64,000 nucleotides of DNA from Chryseobacterium gallinarum (GCF_001021975.1 NZ_CP009928.1:620001-684000), one strand, 5' to 3'; shown: positions 8,974-16,804, counted from the first letter of the stretch. Program-made: numbers and translations. Notes: generated by a model from the letters alone, not told the origin.

Positions 8974-9336
8974 TTACTCATTTAAATGTGGTTTTGACTT
9001 CATTCTTTTTTGATAATAAGCCATTCCCCCAGCAAAATAGGCCAATACATCCAAAACATCTCCTGTAAAAACATCTGATAACAGGGGACATAATATTTCA
9101 AACAAAAAAGAAAGATAAACACAAGAAGTCAGTACAAACTTCAGATCAGGTTTCCACTGGTATCCCATGGTGTTATTCATGAGGTATTCTATCAGGTAAC
9201 AATACATGGGGACCGAAATAAGATCTGTACAATGATCATTGATAACCGGAATATAGACGCCATATTTTCTCAGCAGCAGAACAGCAATCCAAATTGCCAG
9301 ACCCAGTAAAAACCAATATGAGATTCCTTTTTTCAT
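8974..9336 (-). CDS. Small integral membrane protein, 120 residues
   Basis: A hydrophobic protein with three to four membrane helices (about residues 6-22, 36-52, 67-85 and 92-108) and a basic tail (YYQKRMKSKPH). The layout with acidic residues in loops near membrane faces resembles small VanZ-like proteins, but I cannot name the family. Its ATG overlaps the TAA stop of a 44-codon reading frame upstream (TAATG), so the two are translationally coupled. The pair is divergent from a TetR gene, with a long palindrome between them. Confidence 0.65.
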   Translation of the reverse strand: MKKGISYWFLLGLAIWIAVLLLRKYGVYIPVINDHCTDLISVPMYCYLIEYLMNNTMGYQWKPDLKFVLTSCVYLSFLFEILCPLLSDVFTGDVLDVLAYFAGGMAYYQKRMKSKPHLNE

Positions 9337-9470
9337 TACATATGCAGCACTGCCATGATAAAGCCTATGATTACCTGCAGGATTTTTGCCATCATGTCCT
9401 GCGTTGTATTTTCATTTTCCCTTTCGTTTTTTTCTGCAGACTCATAGTCAAATTTTCTTTTCACTTCCAT
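9336..9470 (-). CDS. Small 44-residue protein coupled to the downstream membrane protein
   Basis: A short frame starting MEVKRKFDYESAEKNE and ending in a hydrophobic stretch (AKILQVIIGFIMAVLHM) that could be a membrane anchor. The charged N-terminal half and hydrophobic C-terminus suggest a tail-anchored microprotein. Its stop overlaps the next start codon by TAATG. A -7 element (minus strand TATATTTG, 9498 to 9491) lies 20 bases upstream. Function unknown; it may also serve to set translation of its neighbour. Confidence 0.55.
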   Translation of the reverse strand: MEVKRKFDYESAEKNERENENTTQDMMAKILQVIIGFIMAVLHM

Positions 9471-9490
9471 TCTGATTAGATTTTCTGATA

Positions 9491-9498
9491 CAAATATA
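9491..9498 (-). promoter_or_regulatory. -7 element of the small membrane protein pair
   Basis: The minus strand reads TATATTTG. It lies just beside the 24-bp palindrome at 9502-9525, which would cover the spacer and -33 region. Confidence 0.5.
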
Positions 9499-9501
9499 AA
9501 T

Positions 9502-9525
9502 AAATTAGAACAATTGTTCTAATTT
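9502..9525. promoter_or_regulatory. 24-bp perfect palindrome, TetR operator candidate
   Basis: A perfect dyad centred on CAATTG with core TTAGAACAATTGTTCTAA and A/T-rich flanks. It sits in the 91-base space between the divergent small membrane genes and the TetR gene, close to the -7 elements of both. Confidence 0.75.
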
Positions 9526-9549
9526 TAGGAATGGTATTTAAAAGTCTCT

Positions 9550-9557
9550 TATATTTG
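9550..9557 (+). promoter_or_regulatory. -7 element of the second tetR gene
   Basis: TATATTTG ends four bases before the ATG at 9562, so transcription should begin at or next to the start codon (leaderless mRNA). Confidence 0.5.
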
Positions 9558-9561
9558 GAAC

Positions 9562-10182
9562 ATGAAAACCAAGGAAAAGATTCTGTCTAAGGCATTGGAA
9601 CTATTTAATGAAAGAGGCTACAATACCACTACCACACGCCATATTGCGGCTGAACTTAATATAAGTGCAGGAAACCTGCATTATCATTTTAAACATTCTG
9701 AGGATATTATTAAAATTCTCTTTTCAGCCCTTACCCTTAAAATGAATGACCAGATGAAAAAGATGAAAGAAACCGGGCATAAAACTTTGGACAATCTTTA
9801 CCAGTTTACTTTTTCCACTTTTGAGATCTTCTATGCTTACCGGTTCATTTTCATGAATTTTGTGGATATTTTAAAGAAGATCCCCGAGATCGAAAGTCAT
9901 TATGAGGCTATTAATGCAAGCAGAAAAGAGGAATTTCAGGAGATTTTCTCAAGCTTTCAAAAAAACAATATTATGAGAGATGATATTCCGGATTTCATTA
10001 TGGACAGTCTGACGGCGCAGGTGTTTTTGATAGCAGATAATTGGATCACCCATAACAGATTGATTTCCAAACTCACAGAAAAAGAAGCTATACAGCATTA
10101 TACCTTACTGCAGATGAATCTTTTCTACCCCCTGCTCACTACTGAACAGCAGGACATTTACCGACAGAAATACATTCAATAA
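9562..10182 (+). CDS. TetR/AcrR family regulator
   Basis: A 206-residue TetR-type repressor. The helix-turn-helix covers about residues 5-50 (KEKILSKALELFNERGYNTTTTRHIAAELNIS... with NLHYHFKH as the last helix). The C-terminal half is helical and rich in aromatic residues, as expected for a ligand pocket. It is divergent from the small membrane protein pair, and the palindrome at 9502-9525 lies between them; autoregulation and control of the pair are likely. Its start codon lies four bases after a -7 element, so its message may lack a leader. Confidence 0.87.
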   Translation: MKTKEKILSKALELFNERGYNTTTTRHIAAELNISAGNLHYHFKHSEDIIKILFSALTLKMNDQMKKMKETGHKTLDNLYQFTFSTFEIFYAYRFIFMNFVDILKKIPEIESHYEAINASRKEEFQEIFSSFQKNNIMRDDIPDFIMDSLTAQVFLIADNWITHNRLISKLTEKEAIQHYTLLQMNLFYPLLTTEQQDIYRQKYIQ

Positions 10183-10278
10183 CACATGAGCACCAGAACA
10201 GGAACATATCTGCGGGAAGTCCGGCAGTTTCTTATTTCACCATCAGTAAATAGTAAACGTTAATCTAAAATATAGCTT

Positions 10279-11103
10279 ATGCAGGATCTGCCTTCAGAAT
10301 ATCATGAATGTAAAATCACTGTTCCTGAAGAGTTTGAAAATATCTTCACTCATTTTTATTTTGCTGAAAATATTTCCCCGAATCCGGTGACCAAAACGCT
10401 GCTTCCTACCTACCAGACTATTTTATTGTTCTGTTTTGGAGAAAAAGCAATGATGACTACCCGTGAAAACATTAACCTGCATGTTGATCAATGCATGGTT
10501 TTCGGACCGGTAAGGCAAGCTTTTGACTATACGCTTCCTTCGAAAACCTCAATTCTGGTTGCCAACTTTAAACAGGATGCATTTTTCAGGTTTTTTGGGA
10601 AATTTCCTCCTGAAAACAAATCTGCGGTACATCCGGATCAATTGCTGAAAGAAAATTGCTTTACAGATTTATGGCATCAACTGGCGGACATTTCCTCTCC
10701 CCAGGACCGGGTGCATCATATCTTAGACTTCTGCAGACCTTATCTGCAGGCACAAGACCCAACAGGGCTCCTTCTGAGCCATTTCGGAAATAACCAGCTG
10801 AATCCTATTAAGGTAATTGCTGAGCAAACCCAACAGACTGAAAGAAATATTCAACGAAAGCAGAAAGAGCAATTTGGGTATTCTGTGAAAGAGATCAATC
10901 GTTATTACCGTTTTTTAAAAGCTATAAAGATCATAGAAGAAGAAACCGGGAAGCAAAATAAAATCCAATGGTTTTATATTATTGAACAATGCGGCTATTA
11001 CGATCAAAGCCAGCTCATTCATGATTTCAAACACTTCTTACATATTTCCCCCGCCCAATACCTGAAGTTCCAGCAGGCAATCTGCAATCCGGGAATTGAA
11101 TAA
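10279..11103 (+). CDS. AraC family transcriptional regulator
   Basis: A 274-residue protein with an N-terminal effector domain (about residues 1-165, with the pattern MVFGPVRQAFDYTLPSKTSILVANFK seen in many flavobacterial AraC proteins) and a C-terminal double helix-turn-helix (about 165-265) ending IIEQCGYYDQSQLIHDFKHFLHISPAQYL, the AraC signature. It precedes an NAD(P)H-quinone reductase-like gene by 75 bases on the same strand and may regulate it. Ligand unknown. Confidence 0.85.
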   Translation: MQDLPSEYHECKITVPEEFENIFTHFYFAENISPNPVTKTLLPTYQTILLFCFGEKAMMTTRENINLHVDQCMVFGPVRQAFDYTLPSKTSILVANFKQDAFFRFFGKFPPENKSAVHPDQLLKENCFTDLWHQLADISSPQDRVHHILDFCRPYLQAQDPTGLLLSHFGNNQLNPIKVIAEQTQQTERNIQRKQKEQFGYSVKEINRYYRFLKAIKIIEEETGKQNKIQWFYIIEQCGYYDQSQLIHDFKHFLHISPAQYLKFQQAICNPGIE

Positions 11104-11178
11104 CAGCTTTTCGTTTTCTTACAATTTTTAAACAACCTGCTGTTCTACATTTGTTCTGTTAATTTTAAAAACAGCACA

Positions 11179-11802
11179 ATGAAACATTTAATAATTTATG
11201 CTCACCCTAATGAAAGCAGCTTAAATCACCATCTTTTACATCATGTCATCAAAGTCCTTGAATCTGAAAAGCATGAGATTATAGTCCGGGATTTATATCA
11301 GATTCTTTTTGATCCGGTACTATCTCTGGCAGACATGCAGGGCCAATATGCAGGAAAAGTAACGGAAGACGTTGGTATTGAACAGGCTCATATTGCATGG
11401 GCTGATTATGTTACCTTTATTTATCCCATCTGGTGGACCGGGATGCCTGCCATGATGAAAGGATATATTGACCGGGTTTTCAGCTATGGGTTTGCCTACC
11501 GGTATGATCAGGGGATACAAAAAGGTCTTTTAAAAGGAAAAAAAGCAGTTATTATCAATACCCACGGGAAATCCCGGGAAGAGTATGAATCCTCCGGAAT
11601 GGATAAAGCTCTGTCATTAACTTCTGACAAAGGAATCTTCCTATATTCGGGTTTTGAAATTATACAACATTTCTTTTTTGACAAGGCCGATAGAGCAACT
11701 TCTGAAAACCTGGAAATATGGAAAGCGCAAATTCAGAATACCTATGATCAATCCGTTATGAACAAAGTAAGTGGAACCATTTTTAAAAAAGAAATAGTAT
11801 GA
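11179..11802 (+). CDS. Flavodoxin-fold NAD(P)H dehydrogenase (quinone) family protein
   Basis: A 207-residue flavoprotein of the NQO1/KefF/MdaB group. The N-terminus (IIYAHPNESSLNHHLL) binds the FMN/FAD phosphate and the motif FIYPIWWTGMPAMMKGYIDRVFSYGFAYRY is characteristic. Such enzymes carry out two-electron reduction of quinones or other electrophiles in the cytoplasm. The AraC gene directly upstream suggests inducible expression as part of a detoxification response (inference). Confidence 0.87.
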   Translation: MKHLIIYAHPNESSLNHHLLHHVIKVLESEKHEIIVRDLYQILFDPVLSLADMQGQYAGKVTEDVGIEQAHIAWADYVTFIYPIWWTGMPAMMKGYIDRVFSYGFAYRYDQGIQKGLLKGKKAVIINTHGKSREEYESSGMDKALSLTSDKGIFLYSGFEIIQHFFFDKADRATSENLEIWKAQIQNTYDQSVMNKVSGTIFKKEIV

Positions 11803-11892
11803 TACCTTCTTCAGGGATTATTTTATTATTTAAGGATTATATGGCATGGTATTCGCTTTAAAATCGTAAGTAAAATTGTTTTGAACCTTTAT

Positions 11893-11976
11893 TTTAAACC
11901 ATTAAGATTCATAAAAGGTTAAATTGATTAAGTCAAATCACCGGATATGTTCAAATTAATATCTTAATGGTTTAAA
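11893..11976. repeat. Inverted repeat with 16-bp perfect arms
   Basis: TTTAAACCATTAAGAT at 11893-11908 is repeated in reverse complement at 11961-11976, separated by 52 bases. It lies between the flavoprotein gene and the tyrS promoter. It could be a short mobile or dispersed intergenic repeat, or an RNA hairpin; no T-run follows it. Confidence 0.7.
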
Positions 11977-11978
11977 TA

Positions 11979-12010
11979 TTGGATCTCCCCGAAAAAACTT
12001 TTTATATTTG
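11979..12010 (+). promoter_or_regulatory. tyrS: Promoter of the tyrS leader
   Basis: TTG at 11979-11981 and TATATTTG at 12003-12010 are 21 bases apart, a good Bacteroidetes promoter. Transcription should start near 12015, a few bases before the leader peptide ATG at 12019. Confidence 0.7.
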
Positions 12011-12018
12011 CAACTGCA

Positions 12019-12117
12019 ATGAAACATCTCAACAGCATATTGCGTCTTCCATTCTTCAGTGAATATTATACTCCGGGCTATCGTTCGGGAAGACTTTCTA
12101 TATCTGTAATCCATTAA
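12019..12117 (+). CDS. Tyr-rich leader peptide of tyrS (32 residues)
   Basis: A 32-codon frame (MKHLNSILRLPFFSEYYTPGYRSGR and seven more residues) lies between the tyrS promoter and a terminator hairpin. It has two adjacent Tyr codons (12064-12069), a third Tyr codon at 12079 and two Phe codons just before. A ribosome waiting for Tyr-tRNA at these codons would cover or leave segment 1 of the RNA switch described at 12044-12168. This is the layout of a classic translation-coupled attenuator. The predicted 5' leader is only about four bases. Confidence 0.75.
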   Translation: MKHLNSILRLPFFSEYYTPGYRSGRLSISVIH

Positions 12118-12168
12118 AATCATCTAACATTATATATAGAGCCCGAACAGTACATGTCCGGGCTTTTT
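12044..12168 (+). promoter_or_regulatory. Transcription attenuator controlling tyrS
   Basis: Four complementary RNA segments are visible. Segment 1 (GTCTTCC, 12044-12050) pairs with the end of segment 2 (GGAAGAC, 12088-12094). Segment 2 (GTTCGGG, 12083-12089) also pairs with segment 3 (CCCGAAC, 12142-12148), an antiterminator. Segment 3 (AGCCCG, 12140-12145) alternatively pairs with segment 4 (CGGGCT, 12159-12164), which is followed by a T-run, a terminator. Stalling at the Tyr codons 12064-12069 should free segment 2 and allow read-through into tyrS. A second copy of TCCGGGCT at 12072-12079 could also compete for segment 3. Confidence 0.75.
12140..12168 (+). terminator. Terminator hairpin of the tyrS attenuator
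   Basis: AGCCCG pairs with CGGGCT; a one-base mismatch and a further 3 bp (ACA/TGT) extend the stem, and five T follow. It lies 20 bases before the tyrS start codon, inside the message leader. Confidence 0.85.
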
Positions 12169-12187
12169 CATTTTAAAATTATTCATC

Positions 12188-13387
12188 ATGATCCATACAT
12201 TACAAGAAAATGTTGCTATCATCCTGCCGGAAAACGGGCTGGAAGAAAAATTAGCACAGGCCCAAAAAGAAAACAGAAAATTATCCATCAAACTAGGTTT
12301 TGATCCTACTGCACCTGATCTTCATCTGGGTCATGCCGTGGTTCTCAAAAAGCTGAAACAGTTTCAGGACCTTGGCCATACAATCATTATTGTCGTAGGA
12401 AGCTTTACTGCAAGAATCGGTGATCCTACCGGAAAAAATAAAGCAAGAAAACCTTTAAGTGCAGAGGAAGTACATCATAATGCACAGACTTATATCAATC
12501 AGCTTTCCAGGGTGCTTGATATTGAAAGAACAGAAATTGTATTCAATTCCGATTGGCTGGATGCCCTTGACTTTTCAGAAGTTATTCAGCTGCTTTCAAA
12601 AGTGACCGTCGCCCAGCTGATGCATCGTAATGATTTTAATAAAAGATTTACAGAAAATACACCTATTGCCATGCATGAACTGGTATACCCGATTCTCCAG
12701 GGGTTCGATTCTGTGAAAATTGAATGCGATATTGAAATGGGAGGTACAGACCAGCTGTTCAACTGTACGATAGGCAGGCAGCTGCAGGAAATCTATGAAC
12801 GGCCTGCCCAGATCGTGATGTGTATGCCTTTGTTGAAAGGTCTTGACGGAAAAGAAAAAATGAGCAAATCTTTGAACAACATCATCGGGCTTACTGATGA
12901 GCCTAATGAAATGTTTGGTAAAACAATGTCTATTCCGGATGCTCTGATTGAGGAGTTTATAGATCTTACTACAAACTTTTCTGCTGAAGAGAAAAACAGT
13001 TTAAAATCTAAAATAGAGAATGGGGAAAATCCGATGAACATCAAAAAACTGATTGCCAAAAATATCATCAGCCAATACCATGATGATGAATCGGCTGAAA
13101 GTGCAGAACTGTTCTTCAATAATCAGTTTCAGAATAAAAATTTTGATGAGAAAAGTTTTGAACCTGTTTCAATCAGTACACTGAAACATGCTCAACATAC
13201 AATGACTGTTCTTGAACTTTGCCATCAACTGAAGAATGACCTCAGCAAATCAGCTGTCAGAAGACTCATCCAAAGCGGAGGAGTTCAGATCAATTCGGTG
13301 AAAGTCTCAGACCCCGACCAGAAAATTGAACTTTTAAAAGGGATTAAAATAAAACTTGGCAGAAGAAACTTCTTTCAGCTGGTATAA
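12188..13387 (+). CDS. tyrS: Tyrosine--tRNA ligase
   Basis: A 399-residue class I aminoacyl-tRNA synthetase that charges tRNA-Tyr. The HIGH-type motif is HLGH at residues 46-49, within the block IKLGFDPTAPDLHLGHAVVL, and the KMSKS motif is at 224-228. The tyrosine-binding region (GGTDQLFNCTIGRQL) and a C-terminal S4 RNA-binding domain (about 335-395) are present. The gene stands alone behind a leader-peptide attenuator, which would couple its expression to the supply of Tyr-tRNA. A terminator follows the stop codon. Confidence 0.96.
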   Translation: MIHTLQENVAIILPENGLEEKLAQAQKENRKLSIKLGFDPTAPDLHLGHAVVLKKLKQFQDLGHTIIIVVGSFTARIGDPTGKNKARKPLSAEEVHHNAQTYINQLSRVLDIERTEIVFNSDWLDALDFSEVIQLLSKVTVAQLMHRNDFNKRFTENTPIAMHELVYPILQGFDSVKIECDIEMGGTDQLFNCTIGRQLQEIYERPAQIVMCMPLLKGLDGKEKMSKSLNNIIGLTDEPNEMFGKTMSIPDALIEEFIDLTTNFSAEEKNSLKSKIENGENPMNIKKLIAKNIISQYHDDESAESAELFFNNQFQNKNFDEKSFEPVSISTLKHAQHTMTVLELCHQLKNDLSKSAVRRLIQSGGVQINSVKVSDPDQKIELLKGIKIKLGRRNFFQLV

Positions 13388-13396
13388 AAGGATATG

Positions 13397-13432
13397 AAAC
13401 CGGAAGAATACTATTGAGTACTTCCGGTTTTT
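13397..13432 (+). terminator. Terminator of tyrS
   Basis: AAACCGGAAG and CTTCCGGTTT form a 10-bp stem followed by T-rich sequence. Confidence 0.85.
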
Positions 13433-13499
13433 ATTTAAGCTTTCTTTATATGCTTTAGTCCAATTAAATCTATATATTCGTCCCTGTAAACTTAAAATA

Positions 13500-14048
13500 A
13501 TGGCGAAAAATGAAATCCCTAAGCAGATCAACGAAGAGCTATTGGAAGATCCTATGAATATGGAACTGAGCGAGCAGACAATGATCCGGCCCCATCCTGA
13601 GTCTGTGGAAAACACTGTATTCCCTCACCAAACAACGACCAATAACCATGGAGATACTGCGTGGTGGCAATGCAATGAAGCGGGAAAAGAGCAGGTTCAG
13701 ATCAGGCTCAGGGATAAAAAAATCCTTACCTGGAAACCTCCCGTAAGTACGCTGGAGCAGCCAACTTTCCGGGGCTGTCTTTTATACTTTTATGAAAATT
13801 ATCTGATTATAAAATACAAGGATAAGCATTATCAAAGGTTGTTTATTTTTAATATCCACACGTTGCGGAACGAAGAGATCTTGATCGATGCCCTTACCAT
13901 ACGGGTAAAAATAATAGGGAATGAATTATTTCTGGCAGGCTTTTACAGTGATGAAGAGTTGATAAAAATTACAATGCATCCGGATCATATTGAAAGAGAA
14001 AATATTGATGAAACTTATCTTCAGCAAAGAAATATTACATTTGATTAA
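13500..14048 (+). CDS. Hypothetical protein, 182 residues
   Basis: I do not recognise this protein. The N-terminal 60 residues are polar and probably disordered. From about residue 60 on, alternating short hydrophobic strands (RGCLLYFYENYLIIKYKDKHY, RLFIFNIHTLRNEEILI, IRVKIIGNELFLAGFY) suggest a beta-rich or beta-propeller-like fragment. No signal peptide or membrane segment. Another unknown gene follows 49 bases later; co-transcription is possible. Confidence 0.6.
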   Translation: MAKNEIPKQINEELLEDPMNMELSEQTMIRPHPESVENTVFPHQTTTNNHGDTAWWQCNEAGKEQVQIRLRDKKILTWKPPVSTLEQPTFRGCLLYFYENYLIIKYKDKHYQRLFIFNIHTLRNEEILIDALTIRVKIIGNELFLAGFYSDEELIKITMHPDHIERENIDETYLQQRNITFD

Positions 14049-14097
14049 GAAAAACCATAGAAAGTAAAGAAATTTCCAATATATATCAAACTAATTC

Positions 14098-14868
14098 ATG
14101 GGAAGACATACTTCAATTTATATGTTCAATAAAGAAAAAGCAGCGGCTAATCTTTATGAGGATCTTCAGCACAGAACTTATCACGCCGGAACATTTAAAA
14201 AGTTTATTGAAGACCGAAATAAGGAATTCAATACCTATAATATGAGCTTCAGCAGTATTCTGGAAATCATCAAAACCGATGCTAACCTTCTTACACCTGA
14301 TGATTTGTTTGAAATCACTCTATTTTTGAGCAATCATATCTATAACCTTTCTAAACAGGAAGACTGGAATACCTCAATGAAACAGATTGAAAGCTTATAC
14401 AATCATTATGGAATTATTGAACTTTTTAAACTTCCCACTAAAACAGTATGTACTGCTTATATGTTTCAATATGGAAATTATACTGAGTATTTTCCTCTTG
14501 ATGAAATAAAGGGAGATGATGGTGGTGCTAATATACTTTCCGAAGATTTTCTACGGTTCAATGATTATGTCATTCTCGTTATGAAAAGGATCATTGAAAG
14601 TAAGCTTAATGACAATGATGATCAACTGACTGATGAAGAAGAAAAAATTATTGAGGCCATTAAAATTGAAAATAAAGACAATTCTCACCTCTTTGAAGTC
14701 GTTGAAAATGAATTAAACTTCCTTATCGATATGGCCTCTAATGATAATGATGGGCCTTATTCACAAACCATTTACTATGCTAATGTTTTTCTAAGCAAAG
14801 CCATAGAAATGAAGTTAAAGATTGATATTGAAAAAAATTCCAGAATTGTCATTGTAGATTCTTATTGA
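14098..14868 (+). CDS. Hypothetical protein, 256 residues
   Basis: An acidic, predicted mostly helical protein that I cannot place in a family. It starts MGRHTSIYMFNKEKAAANLYEDL and is rich in Asp, Glu and Asn with no signal peptide or membrane helix. A helix-loop repeat-like region (NDNDDQLTDEEEKIIEAIK) is visible near residue 175. It lies between another unknown gene and a GNAT acetyltransferase, all on the plus strand. Confidence 0.6.
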   Translation: MGRHTSIYMFNKEKAAANLYEDLQHRTYHAGTFKKFIEDRNKEFNTYNMSFSSILEIIKTDANLLTPDDLFEITLFLSNHIYNLSKQEDWNTSMKQIESLYNHYGIIELFKLPTKTVCTAYMFQYGNYTEYFPLDEIKGDDGGANILSEDFLRFNDYVILVMKRIIESKLNDNDDQLTDEEEKIIEAIKIENKDNSHLFEVVENELNFLIDMASNDNDGPYSQTIYYANVFLSKAIEMKLKIDIEKNSRIVIVDSY

Positions 14869-14920
14869 TTTTTCTTCTCAACAGGGAAAGTATGGCCTGA
14901 AATTCGAATTCAAAAAAACT

Positions 14921-15361
14921 ATGAAAGCACCCGTTACCTATCAAAAAGCTACAGAAAAAGACATCGATTACCTTCTTGACCTCAGGATAAAAACCATGGT
15001 TCCGCATTATGCCGAATCCAATCTTCCTACAGACCGGGAAACAGCTCTCCAAAGGATTCTTTATCAGTTTGACAAGGCGAGTATTATCTTTCTGGACAAC
15101 CGTCCCATTGGCCTTCTGAAAGTGAACAGGGCCGATACCAATATCGATATTCTGCAACTCCAGATAGATCCCGGTCAACAGGGTAAAGGACTGGGAAGAA
15201 ATATTTTAATCCAAATCCTCCGTGAAGCATCTGAAACCGGAAGAATAGTAACCTTAAGTGTTTTAAAGACTAATAAAGCCCAAAATTTATATACCAGACT
15301 GGGATTCAGGATAGTGGGAGAAGATGAACATTCCTACTTTATGGAATTTTCAGGTTTATAA
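14921..15361 (+). CDS. GNAT family N-acetyltransferase
   Basis: A 146-residue acetyl-CoA-dependent acyltransferase. The acetyl-CoA-binding motif A is IDPGQQGKGLGRNIL (Q-x-x-G-x-G type), followed by SVLKTNKAQNLYTRLGF, which forms the motif B region. The length matches single-domain GNAT enzymes. The acceptor is unknown; it could be a protein terminus, an amine or a drug. Confidence 0.87.
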   Translation: MKAPVTYQKATEKDIDYLLDLRIKTMVPHYAESNLPTDRETALQRILYQFDKASIIFLDNRPIGLLKVNRADTNIDILQLQIDPGQQGKGLGRNILIQILREASETGRIVTLSVLKTNKAQNLYTRLGFRIVGEDEHSYFMEFSGL

Positions 15362-15409
15362 ATGATTAAATAAATAGTAAAGGGATTAAAAAGGTGCAAC
15401 CGGCTTACA

Positions 15410-16087
15410 TTAATTTGAGTATGTGTAGTGCTGTTTCAGAATATCAATGAAATTATCTGTAGAATGAGGTTCGCCTAGTGCGCGGAATTTCCAGTCCCCG
15501 TTGTGACGGTATGCTTCTGCAAAAACCAAGGCACACATTCCGTTCATGCCGGCACCACCTGAAAGGCTGTATTTTGTAATTTCTTTTCCCCGGGCATCTA
15601 CAGCACGGATAAATGCATTTTCAATCATTCCAAAATGCTGGTTATTCCTTCTCCCCTGATAAATGGTCACCAGAAACACTATTCTCTGGTAGCTTTGATC
15701 CAGCTGGTCCAATTTAACAATAATTTGTTCATCATCTCCCTCTCCGGCACCGGTTCTGTTATCTCCTGTTAGCCATATATTTCCGCTTGGGTGCTGCATC
15801 GAATTGAAGAAAACAATGTCCCCCTGATACAGTCCTACTTGCCTTCCATCGCTGGTTTGTACTGTTTTTCCCAGATTGGCTACTTTTCCATTGCCATCCA
15901 AAAGAAATGCTACTGCATCCAGATCATATTCGGCTTCTTTACTGAATAATTTTCCAAAGAATCCTCCTCCTTGCTTTCTTACATCCCATCCCAAACCGAT
16001 TGTTACTTTGGAAAGATCATAAACACTTTCTCCACGATCGTTTTTTCTTAAATCTATCGTCTGTCCTTTCTGTAAATTAATTGCCAT
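15410..16087 (-). CDS. TerD family protein (long form)
   Basis: A 225-residue TerD-domain protein beginning MAINLQKGQTIDLRKNDRGE. The calcium-binding acidic loops of TerD are present (EYDLDAVAFLL; TGDNRTGAGEGDDEQIIVKLDQLD). Compared with its neighbour it has about 20 extra residues near the N-terminus (GGGFFGKLFSKEAE), as in some TerD paralogues of stress and tellurite-resistance loci. It lies 20 bases downstream of the other terD-like gene and is surely co-transcribed with it. Role: stress-related calcium binding, exact function unknown. Confidence 0.88.
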   Translation of the reverse strand: MAINLQKGQTIDLRKNDRGESVYDLSKVTIGLGWDVRKQGGGFFGKLFSKEAEYDLDAVAFLLDGNGKVANLGKTVQTSDGRQVGLYQGDIVFFNSMQHPSGNIWLTGDNRTGAGEGDDEQIIVKLDQLDQSYQRIVFLVTIYQGRRNNQHFGMIENAFIRAVDARGKEITKYSLSGGAGMNGMCALVFAEAYRHNGDWKFRALGEPHSTDNFIDILKQHYTYSN

Positions 16088-16107
16088 AATTATCGTTTTG
16101 TGAATGG

Positions 16108-16683
16108 TTATTTAATGATCTGTCCTTTATAATATTTTTCAAGGAAAAAACCCAGGTCTGCCCTGTATCCTATTCCCGAAGCTTCAAACTTCCAGTTTCC
16201 GTTTCTTTTGTACAATCTTCCAAACTCTACTCCTGTTTCAATAGAAAAGTCTTCATCCAATTCATATTTTGCAATTTCCTGGTTGGTCTGGTTATCCACT
16301 ACTCTGATGTATGAATTTCTTACCTGTCCGAAATTCTGTCGTCTTCTTTCAAAATCTTCTATAGTGACTACAAAAAGGATTTCCTGTACTCTTGGATCTA
16401 CTTTATCCAGGTCTACAATAATGGCTTCATCATCATCACCGTCACTATTTTTTCCGTTAGGGTCATCTCCTGTATGGATAAGTGCACCATCCGGAGAGTT
16501 CAGGTTATTATAAAAAACAAAATATTCTTCACCCACTAATTTCCTGTCGGAACCGATCATAATAGCAGAAGCATCCAGGTCAAAATCATAGCCCGTTCCT
16601 TCATTAGGATCCCAGCCAAGCCCTATCGTCATTTTAGTCAACCCTATTTCAATCTTTTGTCCTTTCTGTAAATTAATTGCCAT
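16108..16683 (-). CDS. TerD family protein (short form)
   Basis: A 191-residue TerD-domain protein with the classic motifs GLGWDPN, YDFDLDASAIMI and the acidic loop NGKNSDGDDDEAIIVDLDKVDP. First gene of a two-gene operon with the longer paralogue, and probably the product of a tandem duplication: both begin MAINLQKGQ. No TerB, TerC or TerA genes are in this window. Confidence 0.9.
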   Translation of the reverse strand: MAINLQKGQKIEIGLTKMTIGLGWDPNEGTGYDFDLDASAIMIGSDRKLVGEEYFVFYNNLNSPDGALIHTGDDPNGKNSDGDDDEAIIVDLDKVDPRVQEILFVVTIEDFERRRQNFGQVRNSYIRVVDNQTNQEIAKYELDEDFSIETGVEFGRLYKRNGNWKFEASGIGYRADLGFFLEKYYKGQIIK

Positions 16684-16804
16684 ATTGTTTATGCTATAAA
16701 TTATTTTTTGCCTTAAGATAAATCCGATTTATGAATTAACCAAATCATTTATTAAAAATATCATCAATACTATATTTCCCGGGAATTAAAAAATTGCAAT
16801 AAAA

